Assembly (NCBI GenBank): GCA_013397865.1
Contig: VZTI01003267.1
Span: 1,472,902-1,536,901, forward strand
Direction: 5' to 3'
Length of the DNA: 64,000 bases
Origin: Struthidea cinerea
Lineage: Eukaryota > Chordata > Aves > Passeriformes > Corcoracidae
This document shows positions 15,101 through 27,948 of this stretch, in pieces (positions within the stretch are counted from its first letter, which is position 1; each line of letters starts with the position of its first letter). The translations under genes were made by a program, and so were the position numbers. Under the pieces are notes generated by a model, which searched no databases, was not told the DNA's origin, and saw nothing but the letters and a program-made list of their open reading frames with translations.

Positions 15101-18100
15101 CCCTCACAGTGCCTGGATGAAACAACTGAAGAAAACTGCTGCAGCTGCTTGTACTGTCTCTAGGTTTTGGCATTCATTATTTAAGTTCAGTGGAAACTGT
15201 TCAGCCTTGAAGTAGACTGACTCATGCACTTTAACTTCCAATTTCCTGCAAACAATCCATTAGTTTTTGGCAAGTTTCATGCCGCACAGTACTTCCCTGA
15301 AAAGGGCAGCTCCCAAACTCTTCTGATTTCAACAGCATTTTTTGAGTTTAATGAAAGTAGAATTTGTACTCGTGCCCTTACAAAACTGAGTGTGATCCCC
15401 ACCTGAAGATGCCTGACACACTTACCAAAGGTACATGAATGACTTTGCTCAGAAAGGGTCTCTCCCAATGTACTTGTTGGGACAAATCCTACTGGGCTGT
15501 ACTATATGGGCATTTCTCAGAGAACGTGAGCTGAGTTTAGATGTGCACTGTTAAGTTTTACCTGACAAGGAAAGCAAAAAAAAAAATCTTCATACTACCT
15601 ACACCTCCCCCAAAAGTGCACTACCTGTTCCTACACTTCTCTGGTTTTATAGCAGCTGAAATGAGCTACTTGATAAGTAAATGCTAGTTCTGTCATTTGT
15701 AGCTACAATGGTTTCAAAATTTACCATTCCCTTCAAATATTTTGTCCCCAAGTGGTATCTGAAATATGTCAGTAACTCAGAATGGAAAATAACTGTGGTA
15801 TCTCGATCACCACCAGTTGGTAACTGTAGATAAATGTGGTCTAGTAAACAGTGACGAGTAAAATAATTCTTCTTCCATCACCAGGATGCAATTATTTAAA
15901 AATGAGAAAAGAGATGAAAGCATCAACATAAATACATGTGCATACAGCTTTCAAAGTACTCAGTGGGATTCCAAATCTGCAGTTCAGCTGACACAGTAGA
16001 AGAGCTTTCCACATTAATTTTTTTAATCTGTGCACCTTGCAGAGTGTGGTGCTGGAATCTTGTGTTTATCCACACTCTAAAAAAGCTACAGTAAACAGCA
16101 GCACAGATTTTCTCACCTCAGCATATCAAATCTCCATCTACACAAGGCAATCATAAATAGGTTGCACAGTTCTGTAGTTTTCATGTTTATTCAGGTCCTT
16201 AGCCCTCTCTCCTGGGACTGTCAGCAAGCCCAATTTATTAACTGAGATCTGCAAAATACTCCACTCTTTACAAGAACTGACCCAGTCTCATCCCAATGAT
16301 TTCACTTAAGTGATACAACCACCAAATGGGCAGTGGCCACTAAGGGAAAGTTCACTTGCAACAAACTACACAAGAGGGTCTAGTGGCAAAAAAGTTGACA
16401 AAATGTAGAAGCAAGCTGCAGGATGTTTTGAAAGGCTTGTTTATAAAGTGTTTCAAAATACATTGTGACTACCAGGGGATCACATGTTGTGGGAACTTAA
16501 GTGGCTAAGGCAGTGGAATTAAGCACCTAGATCCACTGTGTATTTGGGTGTTCAAAAGACAACTACCAGCTCTACAGGTGCCTGCATTCCAGCTGGGAAA
16601 GTCCAACAGATATTTAATTTCCTACTGTTGGACATGAACACTGACATAAACCTGACTCAAACAGCAGGTGCTCATTTCCCAGCTTCCTTTCCCAAGCTAG
16701 ACTGGGCACAGGTATTTCCACTGTAAGTAAGATATATAAAGATGGCAGACCAAAGTTGTAATAATTGTTACGTACTGCTGAGGGTACCTTATTTTCTGCA
16801 CAATTATGTGATGTTTCATAGCAAGGCTAAGTTTGTATTAATTTCTTGGTAGGTGTCTTACTATTCTCCACCTCAGGAAGAACTCCTTCCTACCTTGCTG
16901 AAGCCCCTGGGAGGTATTCCCAAAGACTGGTTAAATGTTCAAACAATTAGCATAAGCCTAACCCCTTTCTTTCTTTCTTGTTTTTTTAATAGACTCTCAT
17001 TTCCTCACTTCTAAAAATGTGCAATTTCTTGCAGCTTTACTTAAGGTTCAGCCTGACAGACGCATTCCCTCTTTTCACTACATTTCCAAGCCTTAACAGA
17101 GAATGTGCCTGATTTAGTCCTTAAGCTCTGCCGTACTCTGACATGATCATGTATGCACCTCTTTGAGCACATGAATGGGTTCTTGACTTGTCTCCTTGAC
17201 TTGTCTCCTTGCATGCTTATTGTTAAGCAGGGAATTAAGTGGTTTGTCAGACTGATCCCAAGTGCTTAGCATCTGAACAGCATGAAGTTTTACTCCGCTG
17301 AGTAAGAAAACATTTCCCGGAACTTCATCTCTCTATCCACACTAACTGCCTACATACAACTCTACTTCCCTGACAAAAGAATAAAATTTACAGACATTCT
17401 TATCTCCCTGGGATAAGATATATAAATATCACTAATAATAGTGAAACTGGAGACTGATGGTTTGAACCAGGGAAGCAAATGAAGCAGAGCTGGTACACTA
17501 GTCATCCAGGGGTTAAGCTAATTTGTTAGTGCCCTTGCTGTTTCTTGCTGTCAGCCACTGTGCATCCACTCTTTAAATTCTGAAAGAACACTGACCTTTA
17601 ATCTGTGGTATTAGTTCCTTTGACAAAATGGAAGATTATTTCTTTCTCCCACAAGCCTTCATGCGAAGCTTAGCCAGCTTCCATCTGGTCTGGCTAATTA
17701 AATGTAAGTTAACTTAATGTTAAGAGCCAGCTCTAGCCCACAGACCTTCTATTCTGCAACGGCAGATTTATTAATTAGCTGAACTATTTGAGTATTTAAT
17801 ACCAATTTTTGATTACTTCTATTTTCTTCGCTCTCTCATGAAAACAGGGAAATGTTTTTGAAGACATATTTGCATAATTTCAGTTCAGAAACACAAAACA
17901 CCAAGACGTGCTAATAAAATTCGGAGCAGCCATAAAACTGTCAGGGGTTTTTTTCTTCTGCATTTGACATGTTAATAACGTACTATCATAACAGTGTGAA
18001 GGATCTGCCTATTATGCACAAGATGTGGAATCACTGGAGCTGTACACTTTAAGCTGGCCCTGACCCACAATCTGGCCCTATATGTACTAAAACTACAGCC

Positions 18101-18635
18101 AGTTGTTGTATTCCTTATTCAGTCAAAACTTTCTTTGACCCTGATGGGCGTTCTGTCTGAATGAAGAACAAAGGGATCTAACATGGGGAGCTACTAATTA
18201 GAATCATGCCCGCAGCTAACTTTTTATAAAATTCACCTGTAAAAATGAAAATACAAATAATTTACTAAGTCAAAATGGTACTTTGCACTGTTTTAACATT
18301 AACTCTGTGTAGGTCTTGTACCTAATCTATTTCACTGTATTTAACAGTAGATGTTAGGGAAGAAAACTATACACTACAAGACCTTTAAAATAAATAATAC
18401 AGCAAATTTAGATTTATAAATTTGTTTTAACACCTGACATTACTTTGAGAAAGACTGCTATATCAGGTAAAACATTTTAACCTCTTAACCAAACCTTCCT
18501 TCTTTGGGATAGAGGCAAAAATCACATTAAAAAATGCTATTTCTTCATATATTTATTTAATATAATGCCTGCTGCTACTGTACATAAAGCACATTTAAAA
18601 ATTCAAACCCCAGGAAACGTCTACCTAGTTCACAT

Positions 18636-18668
18636 ACAAAAAAAACCCCAAACCAAACCCAAACACAT
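18636..18668 (+). repeat. A/C-rich low-complexity tract
   Basis: Poly-A followed by CCCCAAACC/AAACCC repeats, similar to the tract at 19157. Confidence 0.8.
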
Positions 18669-19156
18669 CCAATCAATTAAAAGTTGTTTCATATAAAAAT
18701 CTAAACTGTATCAAGACATGCATCAGAGAGTTACAAACCAACAAAAACTGTTAATGGCACAAAGCTGTCTAATGGAGCAAGACTAAACACAGAAATGAGG
18801 AGACCACAGCTCCCTTCCACTTCTCTGCCTGCAGAAGATCACATGAGTGAATCAATTCACTTTTTCTGCCTCAGTTGCCCCAAGCAGATGGTGCAGGGAG
18901 AACAAACATTTTTCCTTTTCTGATCTCACCTTAAAATTCTCCGGTGTTTCAGTCAGATGAAGATGCTCTGTGTAAGAGCAGACTATTAGCAGCTAATATG
19001 ATGTTGGAAATAGAAATGGACAAGCAATTCACTTCTAAGAGACTCTGAAATCAAAAATGCTGTTTTACAGGGTGCAAGACCAACAACAGACTCAAAGCAT
19101 TTCTGATCGTTTATAATACAGCGTTTTTTGTTCTCTCATTTTAATGACCTGTTTCC

Positions 19157-19200
19157 AAAAAAAAAGCCAAAACCAAAACCAAACCAAAAAACCCAAACCC
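19157..19200 (+). repeat. A/C-rich low-complexity tract (AAAACC)n
   Basis: A9 followed by repeated AAAACC/AAACC units. Such tracts recur four times in this window. Confidence 0.85.
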
Positions 19201-19739
19201 TTTCTCATAAAGCTTTCGATCTCTGTCCTATCTTCTGCCGAGCTTACTTTACATTTGTGTTCTCATTGTACACACCAACTCCTGTTTATTTCCACAGCTT
19301 ACCCTGGGAATGCTGCTCTGCACAGAATTGTTACCTTTTACTCAGGCAAAAGCAGAATGTCTGATAAAATCCACTGGGGTAACTCCTTCAAAAATGAAAT
19401 ACAAGACCCAAAATGCAATCTAAATGCACTAGTCTAAGGCTAGCCACGGTTTTCTTCTCAAGGCCATTAAGATTCAGCCCATTTTCAGAGTACCAGACGT
19501 GCACACAGAGAACTGCAGAGCTCCATTCTGACACAGCAGTAGCTGATTCCTCTGAACTCATTGCTGGCACTCGGGCTGCTCACGCCAGCTTTCCTCGTGA
19601 GCTGGAGCCACCTTGTGCCCTACAGAGCACCTGCACCCTGAGGTCTGCTTAGGAAAAATTGTGTTTACGTGCTGGCATTTTGTGTATGAGACAACAACTA
19701 AAAAATACTTATTCGGCTTCTATATAAATCGTTTCATTT

Positions 19740-19810
19740 GGGAGTAAATGTTTGAAATCAGTTAAAAATGATTTATTTGTGGGTAACTATTTCAAGTCAG
19801 TTAAAAATGA
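19740..19810 (+). repeat. Diverged 39-bp tandem duplication
   Basis: 19740-19771 and 19779-19810 align at period 39, sharing the block CAGTTAAAAATGA and a similar GGGTAA/GGAGTAA start. It is an old local duplication in PARVA intron 1. Confidence 0.65.
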
Positions 19811-20870
19811 ACAAAATAATAAAGCTGCAAATCAACTGGATGCCGATTATTTTTTTTCCAATTCAACCCACCACTGCAATAAGGTTTTACGAGTTATGCA
19901 AGACACTAAGTCACTTTGAACACTCGTGGTATAATGAGGAATGCCACCACTATTTTCCAGTTTATTATGTGTTCTTATGTATGACTGAGAATTATAACAA
20001 AGCAGTGACAAGAATGCAAGACCATGAGCTGCTCTGCTGCACGTTTTACTTTGCAGTGAAGCACTAAAGTCTCTTCCTCTGCAGTAATGAATTTGAGTGC
20101 ACAGCATAAAAATGTTTAAAAATGCTGCAGTTCAGATTTGGCTGCTAGCCATAAAATTCAAATCCAGCTTTCAAACATGCCTAAATTCAGAGTTGAAGTT
20201 TTTTTGGTCTCATTATAAAATAGGGATCACATGAATCAAATAGGTCTGGACATACTTCCAGAAGCTACTGGGGCAAATTCTGACTCGGGGCCAAATCTAC
20301 CATATTCATGTTCTTTTGTTCTGACAGGATCAATGTCAAATGTGTTGAGGGTACTGAGCTAATAGATATTTCTTTTCCTTCTCAAAGAAAGAGTGATGTT
20401 CTTTATTCCAAGCGCGTAGGACAGATGTGATCACACCTTCTAATAAAATTAATACTTATCATTTAAACACATGAGACCTGACATTTCTTCTTAAGCCTGA
20501 AAGCACAGGCCACAAAAAACCCTAAACAAACCACAAAATCCAAACCTCTGAACTACACAGTTACAAAAGTGTTCTGACCTTTTACCATTCTTCTTCTTCA
20601 TGCACTCTGACGACAAGTTAGGCATATCATCTTTTGAATTCAGCTCTGCAATACATTATACTGCATTTACTCTGAGCACTCTGACATTATCATTATCTTC
20701 TTTTGTGCCCGACAGCAACTGCAGCTCCTATAATGCCATTATTGTAATTAAGAACAATCTGAACCATTGACAGCATTGCCTCGTTTGCTCTAGAATCCCC
20801 TGTGCATTAGTGTTCTTCTAAACCAATATTTCTCTATTAATAGTTTGCTACTTTAGAACTGCCTACGGTT

Positions 20871-20887
20871 AAAAAAAAAAAAAAAAA
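20871..20887 (+). repeat. Poly-A run (17 A)
   Basis: Homopolymer run in PARVA intron 1. No adjacent retroposed body is recognised. Confidence 0.95.
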
Positions 20888-23800
20888 TAGGCCTCAGCCT
20901 ACCTCAAAGGCCAAAGAAAAAACTTGCTAAGAAAAAAATTAATGAAAGGCTGTGCACTGGCAAACTGTTACACTTTTCCTTACACTTGTTGGAAATGGAT
21001 TCACACCCTGCCAACCTATTCAGGCTGTTACCCAGGTGAGGAAGCTTATTTTGGCTTGCCTCAAAAGGACCACCTGTACAGATACAAAAGAAAACATCTC
21101 TTCTCCCACTAAAAGTACTTCTCTGCCTAAACTCTCCCTTTCATTAATCCAGCTCACAGTTGGATAAGTAGGGCACGGCAATTCAGACATTCCCGTCTGG
21201 GAAATTCTGACCTTACCTCCCAGCCCTGCAGCACACGTGCTCTGTAGGCTGCCTCCACCCCATCCATCTGTTTGCTGAGGGTGACACCTGCCTGTCCCTG
21301 AGCCAGGAACATGGTCAGCCACAGCCCTGTGATCACCTAACACCCAGCCTTTCCCTACTGTAATTCCAGGGAAACAATCAACCGTGGGCTAAAGAACTGC
21401 AGGTGCAACTGGCAGGACAGCACTGACACATTAACATGCACCTCTTAGAACCCAGAAAGCCCACGGCCAGGCCATCAGAAGCAACTTCAATTTTTCCTCT
21501 GCAGTAAATGAGAAGCTGGAGCACCAAGTCCTAACAGAAAAGAACCCAGCAATCATCACGTGCATGCTGTCTGAAAAGGGAGCATCGCTGGTCACATGGC
21601 GTTTAATGTATTTTTAGTAGATGTGAACACAGGGAAGCACCCTATGAAAATGACCAAAGAAACTGGCTAGTGGAAAAGAGCTGGTATCTCCCAAGGCAAT
21701 TTAGACAGATGTGGTGGCAGACTTTTTCTTCTTGTGAACACATATTCCATTAAAAAATTATGAACCTTATGCTAAAGGAACATTCAGGAAACTACAATGT
21801 TTAGGCTACTTTTGGAATTTTTTATTCTTTCAAAGCTTTTGCAGTATGGATTGTATTTTCATGTCTGGGACAGCACTCTACCACACCCTTCAGTCTCTGC
21901 CCAAAGCTTCTGAAGGGAAATAGTGCTCACTGACAACTGTTGCACCCCCCTCTTCTCCTAAGGTCCCTTTTTCCAAGTGGGATTTCATAGGTTTCACTAT
22001 GAATAAAGGCTAGTATCACCCATCACCAGGTCAGTGCCACAGACTGCTCTGCCACTCCACTGCAAGGGCAAAGAACAGGAGCAGCTCTATGCTAAGCAGG
22101 AATCAGAGAAGCCAGAAGGACTTAACCATGACTACAACTACCAAGAATGACTCACAGAAATTCATATTCTAGGTGTTTTCTTTCACGAAAATAATTATCT
22201 AAGAAAAACGTATTGTCAACCATGGTACGCTATGTGCTGCTTGACACAAAGATTAGTAAGAAGTCAGGAAGAGAAGTGCAAAGACTAAAAGGAAAGCAGT
22301 TTTGCTAAGTCATGACCTATGTGCTCTCTAATTTTGTATTAAATCCACATAAATGATAAGAACATTTCATAGCACCACATGCAATTATTTCACATGGACT
22401 ACTACAAAACTGAAAGGAAACCAGAACATTTGGGAGACTGTAGAGCCTTGTTATTTAACCCTGCAATTCTTTAATATTTTGAGTAAGATCACTGCTTGAT
22501 GAACAGTGGCACAGTCTAGAGCCAGGTGCAGGATTTGGGTGAACAGATGGTGGCTAATCTTCCTAATACTGCTCTGCCAGTACAACTCACTCTTGACCAG
22601 TCACATCCCTGTTTTTTTCTGGCCCTTGGCTTTCTCTGGCCTGAGCACAGCTTTTCAAGGGGTAGTTGCAGAGTAGGCTAAGGATTCACAAAAGGCTGTT
22701 GATCTGATTTGGCTTTTGGTCCAAGACATCTTTCGTTTGTATTTCAGTTTGGTCACTAAAGTGAATTAACTCACTGGTGCACTCAACACACACATACACA
22801 CCCAATTCCAACAGGGACAAGGGTATTCAAGCCGAATAATGTTATCTATTAGTGAGTATTGGCACACCAAGCAGAAAATGCATGATGATACATGCAGAGA
22901 GCAAGGCCCTGAGTGCTTTGCTATTCAGTGCTCCAACTACAGCCACACGCTCCAAAGCAGCACAGGAACTACTACGGGCTGGAGAAGGCACACAGAACAC
23001 ACAGAGAGCAAGCTACGCCTTCAGCCCCACCGCAGCCCCACATTTGGAAGAGCTGCAAGTGAAAATGTGATGCACTGCAAAACATCCTGCCTTCCAGCTC
23101 ATCCTCCCTCACACAGAATGGCATCACACCGCTTCCAGCACAGCACTGACTGCACCACCTCAGTGTCAACTCTCCTTTCAGGATCGTTTCCTTTTGGGTT
23201 GGCTGCAGTTTAGCTGATAAAATAGCTTATCGTTAGGGATACAACAACAACCACATTTGAATAGGAACCAGTGTGGGGAGGAAAAGGAAGAGGACAGAAG
23301 AAGCAGACGGAAAAGCAACACAATTTTAGGTACACCTCAACCAACTCAACTGATTTTTTAAAGTTTCATTTCACAAAGAAGTGTGTCCCTGCAACTGCTG
23401 ATTTCACCTTCAGCAACACCAGCATCTTGCTGAAAAAGACTGCAGAACTCTGGATTAAGTTATTAGGAAGCACTTGATCTCGGATACAGTGACATAACAA
23501 ACAAACTGGACTGTCCTTAATCTCCGTGAGAAAGGCAGAGAGCCCAGTATTAACCTATTTGGTCTGCAGGGAGGGCATCATTTAATGGTTGTGAAAGGCA
23601 TTAAAGAAAGAAAATAAAAATTAGGATACATCCCAGAGATCCTGTCCAAGGGAGATTTCCAGAAGCACAGACCTGCACTTACAGGAAGCTGTCTTTAAGG
23701 TGAGGGGTTTCAAAGATGTAGAGTCCACAAGCAGTAATCAAATCCAGTGAGAACTTTTCTCTTGGCCAGAATATTGATCCCTAGGTCTTCTCTTACCTTC

Positions 23801-26800
23801 AGGGCAGATTCCTTTAAATGCTATGGGAAACATCAGAGTTCTAAAACTCCAGATTCTCTTGACAGCACACCCACTTCACTGAAGATGAAAACTTCATCCT
23901 CAGTTGAGTACCTCATATTTACTCTATTCTACAGCTTTACTTGGTTATATCCATATTCACTCTGGAAACTGAATACGTGCTTTTATGAGGATAATATAAG
24001 GGAATGCATGTTTTAAATCTGGAGATGTAAAGAAAAAATTAGCACTGAAACAAAGGTGCATCAGTCTGAGCTGGTCTCTAGCTGGGTTTTTTTTTTCTTT
24101 TCCATGGCTCCATCCTGTAATCTGAAAGCACTGGAGGCTCTTCAACCACTTGTTCAGTGCATGTTTAGTTTTAGCTGAAACCTCAGCTCCGAACATGAAG
24201 GAATTATTTAAATGGGAAAAACTCAGGAAATAAAAGGCATACTTCTGCAGCAGCTGACCTGCCCATGTAATTTAGGCTGCTTTTGCAAGTCAAATGTGAA
24301 GACAGAGTTCAGTGGCTCTATTGCCCTCATGCAGGTAGTCAGAAAACAGTAGACTTCATGGCTGGTTTGGGTCAGAATAAGAAAGCAGAGCCCAAGGCCC
24401 TGGTCCCTGGCAGAAATGCCTTCTTTACAATACAAACAGGGAAGGGCAAACCTTCGTACCTACGAATAACCTACGTATAAGCTTCGTAACAGCTTCATAA
24501 TCCTACTACGTGCCACAACAGGTATTTTATGATTTCTGAACACAAATGTCTGTGAAGGCCTACATGATTCGCAAGTGGGCCACTGGAGACACTGGAGTGT
24601 TTGTACATCTATGATCCACCCAGACCCACTTCTAGCCCCCACCCCTCACTTCCTTTAAAAAACATTTCTGGCATCCAAAACATCCCACAGCAGTAAGTTT
24701 CAGAAAATAATCACGCACAGCCTGGCTCTGAGTTCTCTTCATACACGTCCCCTCAGTGCACGCATGGGTCCTCCTGCCTCCAGTGAGACAGCACCATGGG
24801 CTCCTCTGCCTCCTCTCTGACACAGATGAGGTTGGCAGCACTGTGCTTTGTGTTAATCTCAATACTGGCAGCACAGTTCCATATCCTGTGTGATCTAACC
24901 TCTTTGCACCTGCTAGGAGGCACTCGCACAAAGCAGGCATGGATACATTCGGCTCTACCATGATAACTCTGGATATAGATTCAATAAGCTGTCTGGCAAA
25001 AAAGCTGCACCTGGGACTCACACGTTCCCACAGATTTGATTGCTGTAGATGAAACACATGGACCAAGCGTAACTGGACTGGTTGAAACAATGAACTTTTC
25101 AGAATAATTTTAGGATTATCTTTTACTTTTGGGATTCAGAAATGCATTCACAATATTTTCATGCCTTCGTCTGAACCAACTGGAGTCAAAGGCTACTAAA
25201 AAGAAGCGGGGGTGAAAAATGCTCCACCCGGCAGAGCTCGGCTCGACAGATGCCGAACAGCCTCAAGCAGGGCAGAGCTGTCATGTACATTTGTGCCCGG
25301 GAGCTGCATCTGCAGGGCGATCGCCATCCCAGCCTGAGCAACAGTTGGGTGTTCAGCTACGCTTTCAGAGGCAATTATCTTCCTTTCCACCGAGCAATCC
25401 CTTCCACTGCCACAGACAGCACAGGCCTCCCCAGACATCCCCTGACAATTCGGCTTCAAAGCACGCAAACAAAACCGCAGTGCTGTCCTCCTGAGGAGTT
25501 CCTCTCGTACTGCAGATGTGCTCAGAAGGCTTGAAGCAGTGAAATGACAATGAACAAAGCAAGTGGACCTCCCCTGTACTTTTCTGTTTTTCCATGTTCC
25601 TTCCACAGAACAGAAGTATTTTATCTACTTAACAGAACTTGCTCCAAGGCAATAATTACTTCAGTGGTGATGCTACCAGGTTTTGCCCAGCAGCAGCTCT
25701 GCAGCTGTCTATAATGCGCCTGTGGCAGTCCACCAGGGACACAGAAACACACAGCACAGAATACAGGGAAAAGATTATAAGCACATTCCAGTTGCTGTGC
25801 AGTGAGGTTAGTGGTAAAACACGTTCGTGTCAGACAGCAAAACCAGCTGTTCAGCTACTCTGATGGCACTAGAAGGCCTAGGGTTGATGTACTGATAAGC
25901 TGCAGTGAAAGACAGAAAGTGAGAAGTATTGATAAGAGTGACAATAAAGCCTTTCCCATGTCTTCCTTTTCACAGCAGACACCACATGCCATCTTCTAAA
26001 CACCAGCATGAAATTAGCATCCAGTGGTTCATTTTCATCGCTCATGCTATACATCAGCACACACGATGGTAGGGCACAGATCAGTTCTTCCCACTTCTGC
26101 TTTAAAATACAGCATCAGGGAAGAGCAGAAGAGAGGAAAAGCCTGCAGAGCGTTTCAGCCAGCCGAGAACCTCTCACACAAGAAACAGACAGGCACAAAT
26201 ATCTACTGACATAAAAACTAGTCATTTGCATTAGTTGTGCAGTAAGTTGCACAAACAGGTCCAAAGAAAATGAATCAATTAAATATTAGCAGAACACTTC
26301 TTGTATACCAAGAAATAGATTTATTTCATAGGAAAAGGCCCAGAGCAAGACCAAGGCATGACCTTTCTGTCAGTGAGTCACACAGCAAAGCATTTTACTC
26401 ATGGATTCCAGAAAGACAAACATTTTACGTAAAACACCTGAAAAGCTTTCACCACCCTACATTTACTCTTACTTTGTAGTCTTAGATTTTTCCGATGTCA
26501 TATTATTCCATAAAGGCATGAAGTAAAGATTAAGAAAGTTAAGGTTATTATCAAAAACCACCAGAATCTACAGTATTTTACACTGTTAACATACTCTTCC
26601 CTGAGGCACTCAGAGAATACTGCCTACTGTGACCCCACATACCAAAATTAAATCAAAACAAGACATTCAACACAAAAAGAAGAAATATCCTAAGTGGAGG
26701 ACAGCAGAAAATTCATTCTTTCTCCTGCCCATCAACCCCAAATAAACTAGGCAGAAGAGCAGTGAAATTACTGAAATTGATGTCACATCAATTGGGAAAC

Positions 26801-27913
26801 TGACTGAGCCCACACAATTGCTCTCCACCAAATTCACGAGTCCAAGCTGTCTGTTTCCCATCTGCTCCTCTGCAATTTAAGCAATTCTGAACTTCACTCT
26901 CTGTTCCCAAATGTGTCACAGATTTCGCAGCACGTCAGGGGCCAATTCTTTACATTCTCCACTACGGTAAGCTATTAGGGGGAGCAAATTTTCTGTGTTT
27001 ATAATTGCCAGGCCAGGAAAATTCAAGGAGGACAATCACACATGACCTTACAAAACCCACCATGAAAAATTCGTTAGATAACACACCCCCCCCGCCCCAT
27101 TTATTTTTAAAAAGGCTATTCTGTTCTCTTCTTACATGTGTTTAAAGACACGTTTAGTACACAGTACAGACTACTACAAGGAGCTTACAAAAATTCTAAT
27201 TTGTGTGGGTTTTTTGCTAATATGATGAGCTCCACCATATATCTGAGCTCCTGATAGATAAGGACTGGGATCCTTCACTAGCATGTATGGGGCAGCCCAG
27301 TCTTTAAATGCCTTTCAGCAATGAAGGGGATGGAACCTTACTAAAAGCTACAAATAACTTTTGCACACCGCAGTTCAGTCTGTAGACAGGCCATCAAATA
27401 TTCTAGGATTAGTTCACAATTCGCTCACTGCCTAAAAAGCTGATTTAATTAATTCCAAACATACTTAATGATTTGTAATTTTGCTACCTTAACAGAACGT
27501 ATACACCATTTAAAGATGCAGCTGCAGATGCTCTCACAGGGAAGACTGAAGTACAATGTTCTCATCCTTGAATTACACCACTGGCAATGAGATATTGTAA
27601 ATGAAAACCAGACTAAGGCTCTACATGACAGATGACAACATAAACAAATCTGAGCTCCAAATTCCACATTTTATCAAATATTCTCTAATATTTAATGTAT
27701 TTTCCATATTAACATATGTCTTCTGGTATGACTAATCCCTGCTTACATCATGTGTGATATCTCAAGTATCTCCAGTTACTCTCTTTGCTTTGGTCAATAA
27801 CTTATGCTGTTATATTAGAGAATTCATTTCACTTGTCTAGACTGCCCTCACCTCTACCACTGGTGCACCTCTTACCATTGCCAAGAACTCTGGAATTCAT
27901 AAGCAAAGGTTTG

Positions 27914-27948
27914 CTATATATTTTTATATATATTTATACATATAAATT
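27914..27948 (+). repeat. AT microsatellite
   Basis: Interrupted TATATATTT/TATA run in PARVA intron 1. Confidence 0.85.

Noticed and set aside
24632..25606. Minus-strand open frames of 152 and 136 codons in PARVA intron 1
   Set aside because: There is no recognisable domain and no convincing exon boundaries. The sequence is GC-richer than its surroundings, which alone lengthens chance frames.
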